Part shown: one piece after another, positions 55,906 through 64,000 of the stretch | Position numbering within the stretch: the first letter of the stretch is position 1 | Layout of the letters: every line of letters begins with the position of its first letter | Origin: Acidithiobacillus ferrianus | Lineage (GTDB): Bacteria > Pseudomonadota > Gammaproteobacteria > Acidithiobacillales > Acidithiobacillaceae | Reading direction: 5' to 3' | Length of the DNA: 64,000 nt | Assembly: GCF_010378095.1 (NCBI RefSeq) | Contig: NZ_WNJL01000022.1 | Span: 1 to 64,000 of the forward strand | Notes under the pieces: generated by a model | What the model saw: the letters and a program-made list of their open reading frames with translations, nothing else | The model's database searches: none | What the model was told of the DNA's origin: nothing | Program-made: the position numbers and the translations under genes

Positions 55906-55935
55906 TTGACAGATTCGCTCGGCTTCCCGTACCTT
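55906..55935 (+). promoter_or_regulatory. Probable promoter of thiC
   Basis: A perfect -35 TTGACA (55906-55911) and a -10 TACCTT (55930-55935) are 18 bases apart. Transcription would begin near 55942, just before the TPP riboswitch. GATTCGCT occurs twice around the -35 box (55893-55900 and 55912-55919). Confidence 0.6.
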
Positions 55936-55957
55936 GCTCAGTGAATCGTTATAAACG

Positions 55958-57998
<2,041 letters not shown>

Positions 57999-58020
57999 CG
58001 CCCGGTTCCGTCTCTGGCCG

Positions 58021-58037
58021 GACCGCCGGAAGCGGTC
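58021..58037 (+). terminator. Hairpin after thiC, possible weak terminator
   Basis: GACCGC and GCGGTC (six-base stem, five-base loop) lie 22 bases past the thiC stop. No T-run follows, so termination is uncertain; it may only attenuate readthrough into the sigma-54 activator gene. Confidence 0.3.
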
Positions 58038-58094
58038 TATACGAATCGGCGGAGGCTGTTATAATCGGCCAGCGCGAGAGGGCGGAGAGGGAGC

Positions 58095-59456
58095 ATGACG
58101 AATTCATCGAGACAGTGGCGACCGGAAATGACATCACTGCTGGACTGCTTCGGCACCCCCGCGGTGCTGCTGCGCGCGGACCAGACGGTGCTCGCCGCCA
58201 ATCGGGCGTACCGGCGGACCTACGGCGACGGGAAACCCCTTCAGGGCAGGCGCTGTTCCGAAGTGATGGCGGAGGCGGGCCACGACTGCCGTCAGAAGGG
58301 CAATCACTGTCCGCTGGATGCGTGTCGGCACTCCGGTACGGAGCAGCATGTGGTGCATGACGGCGTATCGGGTAGTGCCCAGGTGGATTTGTACCCCATT
58401 CGCGACGACAACGCCGAAGTGGCCTATTTTCTGGAACTCCTGCTCCCCATGCGAGCGGAAGCGGCGCAGGCCGCGCGGGTCATGGTGGGCAACGCTCCGG
58501 CCTGGCGGAACGTGGTCGCCCTTATCCGACGGGTAGCGCCGAGTGACGCGGCCGTGCTGCTTCTGGGCGAGTCTGGCACGGGCAAGGAACTGGCCGCCGC
58601 CGCGGTGCATCAGGGCAGTCACTGTCGCAATGGGCCGTTTGTGCCGGTGGATTGTTCGGGACTCCCCGAAACCCTCTTCGAGAGCGAACTTTTTGGCCAT
58701 GAAAAAGGCGCGTTCACGGGCGCCCACTCCCGCAAAATCGGGCTGGTGGAAGCCGCCAACGGGGGCACCCTCTTTCTGGACGAGGTCGGCGACATTCCCC
58801 TGAGCCTGCAGGTGAAGCTTCTGCGTCTGCTGGAAACGGGTCAATTTCGCCGGGTGGGCGGCGTGGAGCCGATCCGCGCGCAATTCCGTCTGGTCTCGGC
58901 CACCCATCGCCCCCTGGAAAGAATGGTGGCGGAGGAACGTTTTCGGCAGGATCTGTACTATCGTCTGAATACCTTCCCCATTGCGTTGCCCCCTCTGCGG
59001 GAACGCCGGGAAGACATTCCCCTGCTGGCGGAGGCCATGCTCAAACGATTGCCGGCGGCCCGGGGTCTGCGCCTGCATGAGGACAGCCTCGCCCTGTTGC
59101 AGGGGGAATATGCCTATCCGGGTAATGTTCGGGAGTTGCGTAATATCTTGGAGCGCGCGGCGTTGCTGGCGGATGGCGTCTGGATACTGCCCGAGCATTT
59201 GTCGGACGGTCTGCGCCGGGCACCGGCAGGGGAAAACGCATCCGCGGCCGCCGTGCCCGTGGCCCGGCCGCCTGTGCCCGGCGTGGATGCCATCATTCCG
59301 TTGGCCGATCTGGAAGCGCAATATTTGCGCTGGGCGCGGGGCAATCACGAAGGGGACCGGCGCAGCCTGGCGCAGTGCCTGGGGGTGAGTGAGCGCACCC
59401 TGTACCGTAAACTGGACGCGCTGAGAAGCCATGCGCAACACATCGTCGAATCCTGA
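58095..59456 (+). CDS. Sigma-54-dependent transcriptional activator (PAS-AAA-Fis type)
   Basis: A 453-residue enhancer-binding protein. The N-terminal PAS-like sensor (about 10-115) has a cysteine-rich loop ([13 protein letters not shown]) that could sense redox or metals. The AAA+ domain has G-E-S-G-T-G-K-E (about 158-165), the sigma-54 contact loop G-A-F-T-G-A (about 208), and Walker B L-F-L-D-E-V-G-D. The C-terminus is a Fis-type helix-turn-helix ([15 protein letters not shown]). There is no receiver domain, so it is not a two-component regulator. It may act on the sigma-54-like promoters at opgG or in the EPS locus. GGAGAGGGAG precedes the ATG. Confidence 0.9.
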   Translation: MTNSSRQWRPEMTSLLDCFGTPAVLLRADQTVLAANRAYRRTYGDGKPLQGRRCSEVMAEAGHDCRQKGNHCPLDACRHSGTEQHVVHDGVSGSAQVDLYPIRDDNAEVAYFLELLLPMRAEAAQAARVMVGNAPAWRNVVALIRRVAPSDAAVLLLGESGTGKELAAAAVHQGSHCRNGPFVPVDCSGLPETLFESELFGHEKGAFTGAHSRKIGLVEAANGGTLFLDEVGDIPLSLQVKLLRLLETGQFRRVGGVEPIRAQFRLVSATHRPLERMVAEERFRQDLYYRLNTFPIALPPLRERREDIPLLAEAMLKRLPAARGLRLHEDSLALLQGEYAYPGNVRELRNILERAALLADGVWILPEHLSDGLRRAPAGENASAAAVPVARPPVPGVDAIIPLADLEAQYLRWARGNHEGDRRSLAQCLGVSERTLYRKLDALRSHAQHIVES

Positions 59457-60126
59457 CGTCTGGCCGGAAGGTCTGCTGACGCGCCCCGCCCGGGAGCCCA
59501 CGGCGCCCGGCATCGTGATCCTGCACGGCCTCGGCGCGTCCATGGAGGACCTGGCCGGGATGGCGGACTTCGTGGATCCGGATGGCCGCTTCCGCTGGTT
59601 TTTTCCCAATGCGCCGATGCGCCCGGTGCGCCTCCATGCGGGCGGGATGATGCGCGCCTGGTACGATATCCATGGCCTCGACGCCCAATCCAGCGAAGAT
59701 GCGGAAGGATTGCGTGATATGGCCTCGCGGCTCACCGTGCTGCTGGACCACGCGGCGGATCGTGGCGCGCCGCTCATTCTCGGCGGTTTTTCACAGGGCG
59801 GGGCGATGTCCCTGTACAGCGCGCTGCATGCGGGTTACCCCGTGGCGGCGGTGCTGGCGCTCAGCACTTATCTGCCGCTACGCACGCAAGTCCCTGGGGC
59901 GACGACGGCCAAATCCCCGCCGATTTTCTGGGCGCACGGGCAGCGGGATACCGTGCTGCCGCCGCAGTATATGGATGTCGCGGAGCAAATCCTCACGCCG
60001 CTCGGTTATTCGGTGGCGCGGCATCGGTATGCCATGGCGCATACCCTGTGTGAAGAAGAACTCCTGGATGTACGCGTATTTCTTCGGACCATCACCGATT
60101 TACGAGAGGCGGAACCAACGCGATGA
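59431..60126 (+). CDS. Alpha/beta hydrolase, phospholipase/carboxylesterase family
   Basis: A 231-residue hydrolase. The nucleophile elbow is G-F-S-Q-G-G (about 116-121), with the acid in G-Q-R-D-T-V-L-P (about 172) and the base in M-A-H-T-L-C-E-E-E (about 196). This fits the carboxylesterase/YpfH-like group. There is no signal peptide. It overlaps the activator gene by 26 bases and the next gene by four, so the three form one transcript. The substrate cannot be predicted. Confidence 0.87.
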   Translation: MRNTSSNPDVWPEGLLTRPAREPTAPGIVILHGLGASMEDLAGMADFVDPDGRFRWFFPNAPMRPVRLHAGGMMRAWYDIHGLDAQSSEDAEGLRDMASRLTVLLDHAADRGAPLILGGFSQGGAMSLYSALHAGYPVAAVLALSTYLPLRTQVPGATTAKSPPIFWAHGQRDTVLPPQYMDVAEQILTPLGYSVARHRYAMAHTLCEEELLDVRVFLRTITDLREAEPTR

Positions 60127-60599
60127 ATACGTTATGGATTGGACAGTTCGTGCATATTGCCGGGGTCGTCGTCTGGATCGGCGGCCTCTTTTTCGCCACC
60201 GTCGTGCTGGCCCCGGTGTTGCAGGCGGAGATCACCCAGGCGAGCACGCGGATACCCTTGCTGCACGCGATCCTGCGGCGGTTTTTTCTCTGGGTCTGGA
60301 TCGCCGGTGCCGCCCTGCTGATCAGCGGCTATACCATGGTGCCCCTGTTCTACGGGGGATTCGCGGCCCTCAGCGCGCCGATCCAGATGATGATGGGACT
60401 GGGCACCCTGATGGTGATGCTGGCGTTGCACGTCTACTTCGCGCCCCTGAAGCGCTTGCGGCGCGCCGTCCGGGATCAGGACTGGAAGGCGGGCGCGCGC
60501 GCGCTCGATCAGGTCCGGTTGCTTTCCGGCGTCAACCTGCTGCTGTCGCTGGTCGTGATTCTGATGGGCGTCTGGGGGATGACCGGCACCCCCTGGTAA
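60123..60599 (+). CDS. CopD-like integral membrane protein
   Basis: A 158-residue protein with four predicted membrane helices, opening W-I-G-Q-F-V-H-I-A-G-V-V-V-W-I-G-G-L-F. The H-I-x-G-V-x-x-W-I-G-G pattern is typical of the CopD/DUF2269 superfamily of small membrane proteins, some of which bind haem or copper. No catalytic motif is seen. It overlaps the hydrolase gene by four bases. Function in this operon unknown. Confidence 0.78.
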   Translation: MNTLWIGQFVHIAGVVVWIGGLFFATVVLAPVLQAEITQASTRIPLLHAILRRFFLWVWIAGAALLISGYTMVPLFYGGFAALSAPIQMMMGLGTLMVMLALHVYFAPLKRLRRAVRDQDWKAGARALDQVRLLSGVNLLLSLVVILMGVWGMTGTPW

Positions 60600-60603
60600 T
60601 CGC

Positions 60604-60618
60604 CGGACGGGGCGTCCG
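60604..60618. terminator. Hairpin between convergent genes
   Basis: CGGACG-GGG-CGTCCG, a perfect six-base stem, exactly fills the 19-base gap between the CopD-like stop and the lpd stop. It could terminate from both sides, although no T-run is present. Confidence 0.4.
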
Positions 60619-62037
60619 CTACTCCGGTATCCCGAAAATCTGCGCCTCCAGCCCCCAGCGGGCGGCCAGGGTTTCGGTGGCGTTCACCAGTTCCTCGCTG
60701 CGGGAAGGGTGATTGACCCGGAGTTCGGCCATGTGGCGCAGGATCGCATCGCGGTCGCCGCTGGCGGACAACAGGTGGATGAGTTCCCCGGCGTCCCTGC
60801 CGACAATCTCGCCGCCCAGGAGCGCGCCGCTGTCCATGTCCGCCAGCAGCCGCACGAAACCCGCGCTGTCGTCCTGTCCCAGCGCGCGCGGTGAGGCCGC
60901 AAAAGCGGCGAAACCCACGGCGGGCTCGAACCCCTCCTCCTCGGCGGTGGCGTCGTCCCTCCCGATCCGGGCCAGTTCCACGGCGGAATACACCAGTTCA
61001 GGCACCCAGAGGGGATCGCGCTCCCGCTTTTCCGCACCGAGCAGATTGTGGATGACCAACTGGGCGTCGCTGAGGGCCTGATTGGCATTCATGAGCGGAC
61101 CGACGACGTCGCCGATGGCGTAAATGCCGTGTTGCGCGGTTTCCAGGGTGGCGTCGGTTTGCACAAACCCGCGCGCATCCAGGGTCACGCCGGTATGCTC
61201 CAGACCCAGACCATCGGTAAAGGGGCGCCGCCCGGTGGCCAGCAGGACCCAATCCCCGTGGACGGACTCCCCCCGCGCGTCGAACACGGTCACCCCGTCC
61301 ACCCCCACCGTGGCGCGGGCGATCTGGAAACCGGTCCGCGGGTGGATGTCCAGCGCCGCCAGGGCGGCCTTGAGGGTTTCCTTGGCCTGCGGCGAATACA
61401 AGGTGCGGGCGAGGGCGGGAGAGTGCGCCAGCCATTCCACCTGTTTGCCGAGCTGGGTGAAGATATAGGCGAACTCCGTGCCGATCACCCCCCCACCCAC
61501 CAGGATCACCCGATCGCCGCTGGGCACGCCCTCGTCATACAGCATGTCGCTGGTCAGGATCTTTCCGGGCACCGGATCGATCCCCGCGGGGAGCGATGGG
61601 GTCGATCCGGTGGCGATGATGCTGTATTCCGTATGGATTTCGTGCCGTCCTGCTTTCCCTTCGATGTCGATGCGCCGCGCGTCCAGGAAGCGGCCGGTCC
61701 CCGCATACATCCGCACGCCGAGACGCTTCAGATAATCGACATAGCTGGCGCGCACGGTTTCCACGACCCGGCGCTGATGCCGCCAGGCTTGCGCCATATC
61801 CCCCTTCAAGACCGGCCCCAGCACGCCGCGCTCCCGAAAGTGGCGGCTCTGCTCGATCCACTTGGCCGTTTCGTGCCAATCCTTTTTGGGGACGCAGCCG
61901 CGGTTCAGGCAGGTGCCTCCCCAGGTCTGCTTCTCGATGATGGCGACCTTCCGGCCGCGCAGGGTCGCCAGAACCGCCGCGCGATAACCGCCCGGACCGC
62001 TGCCGACAATGGTGATGTCATGACTGTTTTTGCGCAT
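60619..62037 (-). CDS. lpdA: Dihydrolipoamide dehydrogenase (FAD-linked disulfide reductase)
   Basis: A 472-residue flavoprotein. It has the FAD-binding G-S-G-P-G-G-Y-R-A-A (about 12-21), the redox pair in G-G-T-C-L-N-R-G-C-V-P-K-K (C-x4-C, about 40-52), the NAD-binding V-G-G-G-V-I-G-T-E-F (about 178-187) and the second FAD motif Y-A-I-G-D-V. The C-terminal His-Glu dyad usually found as H-A-H-P-T-x-x-E is changed here: the matching segment reads V-N-H-P-S-R-S-E-E, so His and Glu are kept but the spacing context differs. It may be the E3 of a 2-oxoacid dehydrogenase or an independent reductase. No E1/E2 genes adjoin. Confidence 0.87.
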   Translation of the reverse strand: MRKNSHDITIVGSGPGGYRAAVLATLRGRKVAIIEKQTWGGTCLNRGCVPKKDWHETAKWIEQSRHFRERGVLGPVLKGDMAQAWRHQRRVVETVRASYVDYLKRLGVRMYAGTGRFLDARRIDIEGKAGRHEIHTEYSIIATGSTPSLPAGIDPVPGKILTSDMLYDEGVPSGDRVILVGGGVIGTEFAYIFTQLGKQVEWLAHSPALARTLYSPQAKETLKAALAALDIHPRTGFQIARATVGVDGVTVFDARGESVHGDWVLLATGRRPFTDGLGLEHTGVTLDARGFVQTDATLETAQHGIYAIGDVVGPLMNANQALSDAQLVIHNLLGAEKRERDPLWVPELVYSAVELARIGRDDATAEEEGFEPAVGFAAFAASPRALGQDDSAGFVRLLADMDSGALLGGEIVGRDAGELIHLLSASGDRDAILRHMAELRVNHPSRSEELVNATETLAARWGLEAQIFGIPE

Positions 62038-62337
62038 GGGTATCCTGGATGACTTTGTTGTGTATCAGCGACGATGGCCCCCGGAGACGGCTGGCGACCG
62101 AACGGCGTGAGTCATGGCCCCGACTTACCATTGCCTGATGATAATGCAACGCTTTCAGCAGGCTGGGGGAATAAGCAGCGCTGGTGCACGCGTCGTTGGT
62201 CCTTTCCGGCGGTGGGGGCATCGTCCACTCCTGGGAATACGTCGGGTAAAGGCGACAATATTCGACGAAACACGATTAAAAACGTAATGATAACAAAAAG
62301 GTAATGATATGGCACAAATACTGCTTCCTATTGTCCC
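62038..62337. other. Divergent intergenic region between lpd and opgG
   Basis: 300 bases with no convincing gene. The right end is AT-rich and holds the sigma-54-like element at 62310-62325. An imperfect inverted pair CGTCG...CGACG lies around 62231-62258, roughly 55-80 bases upstream of that element. Confidence 0.5.
62310..62325 (+). promoter_or_regulatory. Probable sigma-54 promoter of opgG
   Basis: TGGCAC-N5-CTGCT, one mismatch from the RpoN consensus, with GG and GC exactly ten bases apart. The expected start site (about 62336) lies two bases before the opgG ATG, so the mRNA would be nearly leaderless; no ribosome-binding site is seen before that ATG. Confidence 0.5.
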
Positions 62338-63882
62338 ATGACTCTTTACCGGCATGATCACCATTTCCCGCAGTCACTGAAACCATTCTCCGCAGCCCTG
62401 CTGGGGCTGGCCGGGTGGACCTTGTCCATGCCCGCGCTTGCCGACGATTTTAGCATGAATACGGTGGAGACCAAGGCCAACGCGCTCGCGCAGCGCCCCT
62501 ATGCGGCGCGTCCGCTCCCCATCCCGGCCTTTCTGAAGGATCTGAGCCCCGAGCAATATGCCCAGATTCAGGATGTTTCACCGCTGTGGCGGGGAGAGAA
62601 GCGGCCTTTCCAGGTACAATTCTATCTGCCCGGTTCCTGGTTTCGCCGGCCGGTGGTCATTCGTCGCGTCGTGGACGGCGTGGTGCGGCCGATACCCTTC
62701 ACGCTGAAACATTTCACCTTCGGTGATCTCAAGGTGCCCAAGGCGTTGCCCGACGATCTCGGCTACGCGGGTTTCCGCTTGCTGGCCCCGTTGAATACGC
62801 CGCCCCATTACAACGAGTTCATCTCCTTTCTCGGCGCCACGTATTTTCGCGCGGTGGGCAAGGGCGCCATCTATGGGACATCGGCGCGCGGTCTGGGGAT
62901 CGACACCGCGCAGCCTTCCGGTGAAATCTTTCCGTATTTCAAGGAATTTTGGCTGGAGCAGCCCAAGGCGGGCGCCCGGCGGATGGTGGTGTACGCGCTC
63001 CTCGACAGCCCCGTCGCCACGGGCGCCTATCGTTTCAGCATCCGCCAGGGCGACAGCACCACGGTGCATGTCGATGCGACCCTCTACTTGCGCAAGCCCG
63101 TGCAGGTCCTGGAGCTCGCGCCCCTGACCAGCATGTACTGGCACGGGCATGGCCGCGGCGCCGTCGCCGGGGACTGGCATCCCGCGCAGCACGATGCCAG
63201 CGATCTGGTCATGGCCAACGGCAATGGCGAATGGATCACCCGGCCCATCAACAATCCCCGGCACATCCAGACCACGACCTACACGATGGACCATCCCGTC
63301 GGTTTCGGGATGATTCAGCAGGATCGCCGCTTCTCCGCGTATGAGGGCATCGAGACCCAATATCAGCGGCGTCCCAGCGTGTGGGTGCGGATGGAGGGCG
63401 ACTGGGGCCGGGGGCAGGTGCGCCTGGTGGAGCTGCCGACCAACAACCGGAACCTGGACAATATCAACGCCTTCTGGGTGCCGGCGCGGGCCCCGGCCCC
63501 CATGACCCCCCTGCATTTCGCCTACAGCGTGCGTTTCTTCCTGGACAACCACGGCCTGATTCCCTTGGCGCATCCGGTGAACACCTATCTCGGCGAGGAC
63601 CACCGGGTGGCGGGGGCGCGCACGGTGGTCATCGATTTCGCGGGCGGCGCCTTGACGGCGCAGCCGGAAGGCGCGCCGGTGCGGGTGCACCTCGATGCGG
63701 CGGAGGGGGCCAGGATTCTGAGCCAGCGGCTGGAATGGGACAAGGATGCCCGCTTCTGGCGGGTGATCGCGGTGATCCGGCCGCAGCCGGGCACGCCCAG
63801 CAACGTGCGGTGTTTTTTGACTCTGAACCACCAGGTCATCAGTGATACCTGGACTTATCTCTTACATGCGGCGAAGGAGTAG
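62338..63882 (+). CDS. opgG: Periplasmic glucans biosynthesis protein OpgG (MdoG)
   Basis: A 514-residue periplasmic protein that shapes osmoregulated periplasmic glucans. Residues 1-36 form a signal peptide with a basic start, a hydrophobic core (SAALLGLAGWTLSMPALA) and cleavage after A-L-A. The mature part carries OpgG blocks such as F-L-G-A-T-Y-F-R-A-V-G (about 161-171), G-T-S-A-R-G-L-G-I-D-T and E-F-W-L-E-Q-P. It is followed six bases later by opgH. The start has no obvious ribosome-binding site but is the only one giving a full signal peptide. Confidence 0.94.
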   Translation: MTLYRHDHHFPQSLKPFSAALLGLAGWTLSMPALADDFSMNTVETKANALAQRPYAARPLPIPAFLKDLSPEQYAQIQDVSPLWRGEKRPFQVQFYLPGSWFRRPVVIRRVVDGVVRPIPFTLKHFTFGDLKVPKALPDDLGYAGFRLLAPLNTPPHYNEFISFLGATYFRAVGKGAIYGTSARGLGIDTAQPSGEIFPYFKEFWLEQPKAGARRMVVYALLDSPVATGAYRFSIRQGDSTTVHVDATLYLRKPVQVLELAPLTSMYWHGHGRGAVAGDWHPAQHDASDLVMANGNGEWITRPINNPRHIQTTTYTMDHPVGFGMIQQDRRFSAYEGIETQYQRRPSVWVRMEGDWGRGQVRLVELPTNNRNLDNINAFWVPARAPAPMTPLHFAYSVRFFLDNHGLIPLAHPVNTYLGEDHRVAGARTVVIDFAGGALTAQPEGAPVRVHLDAAEGARILSQRLEWDKDARFWRVIAVIRPQPGTPSNVRCFLTLNHQVISDTWTYLLHAAKE

Positions 63883-63887
63883 GTGTC

Positions 63888-64000
63888 ATGTTTAAAGATG
63901 AATCGAGCTACAGCGTCAATCCCGCGGCGGAGCCGTCGGCGGATTGGGCAGCGGAAGCGATGGTCGTCGCAAACAATGCCCCGGTATTGGCCCGTGTGGA
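63888..64000 (+). CDS. opgH: Start of glucans biosynthesis glucosyltransferase OpgH (partial)
   Basis: ATG at 63888 follows AAGGAG (63874-63879) and opens a frame of 37 codons that runs off the right edge (MFKDESSYSVNPAAEPS and so on). The region is acidic and Ala-rich, as OpgH N-termini tend to be, but the catalytic GT2 domain is beyond the window. The assignment rests mainly on the conserved opgG-opgH gene order. Confidence 0.7.
   Translation, partial: MFKDESSYSVNPAAEPSADWAAEAMVVANNAPVLARV

Noticed and set aside
58134..59777. 547-residue minus-strand frame opposite the sigma-54 activator and esterase
   Set aside because: Antisense shadow; the sense frames contain [14 protein letters not shown] and GFSQGG motifs.
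62578..63831. 417-residue minus-strand frame opposite opgG
   Set aside because: Antisense shadow rich in His, Pro and Gly; opgG on the plus strand is complete with a signal peptide.

Overview
The window looks like a chromosomal segment of a proteobacterium, most probably an acidophilic autotroph of the Acidithiobacillus type. That is inferred from overall gene content, a GumD/GumB/GumC-like exopolysaccharide locus, and a GC-rich housekeeping background interrupted by AT-richer blocks. No rRNA or tRNA gene is visible, so the species is not fixed by the sequence alone.

Layout. (1) 1-11010: mostly minus-strand housekeeping genes (TetR-family fragment, lspA, a uracil-DNA glycosylase relative) and a c-di-GMP group: a PilZ protein with a lipoprotein and an unknown partner, a GAF-PAS-GGDEF-EAL protein and a divergent PAS-PAS-GGDEF cyclase. 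A patatin phospholipase, a cold-shock protein and a cation-efflux protein follow. (2) 11247-36870: a large exopolysaccharide locus. A minus-strand arm (phosphoglycosyltransferase and two GT4 enzymes) and a plus-strand arm (Wza/GumB, Wzc/GumC kinase, Wzy, two related Wzx flippases, six glycosyltransferases) diverge from a roughly 940-base region. That region carries sigma-54-like promoters pointing both ways. A third, minus-strand arm holds manC, gmd and rmd for GDP-D-rhamnose, with glycosyltransferases and an acetyltransferase. (3) 36994-43470: recQ, a membrane protein, apaH, a DsrE-like protein, modB-modC without modA, and rpsT. (4) 43602-54383: a tightly packed six-gene minus-strand operon made only of defence-type genes: AAA ATPase and S8 protease (IetAS-like), an AIPR protein, a type III methyltransferase, a DUF1016/YhcG nuclease and a type III restriction subunit. 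(5) 54440-55861: an IS110-family (IS1111-type) element inserted just upstream of the defence operon. Its 3' non-coding region contains a 13-base copy of the rebuilt empty target site, as expected for a guide (bridge/seek) RNA. (6) 55906-64000: thiC under a TPP riboswitch, a sigma-54 activator, a carboxylesterase, a CopD-like membrane protein, a convergent dihydrolipoamide dehydrogenase, then opgG (with a sigma-54-like promoter almost on its start codon) and the start of opgH.

How the parts connect. The c-di-GMP genes and the EPS locus are neighbours and fit a biofilm or mineral-attachment role. Sigma-54-like promoters precede both EPS arms and opgG, which suggests that surface glycans are controlled by enhancer-binding proteins. 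The defence operon and the IS form an accessory island between rpsT and thiC. The strongest candidates for novelty are the six-gene composite defence operon and the IS with its readable RNA-target match.
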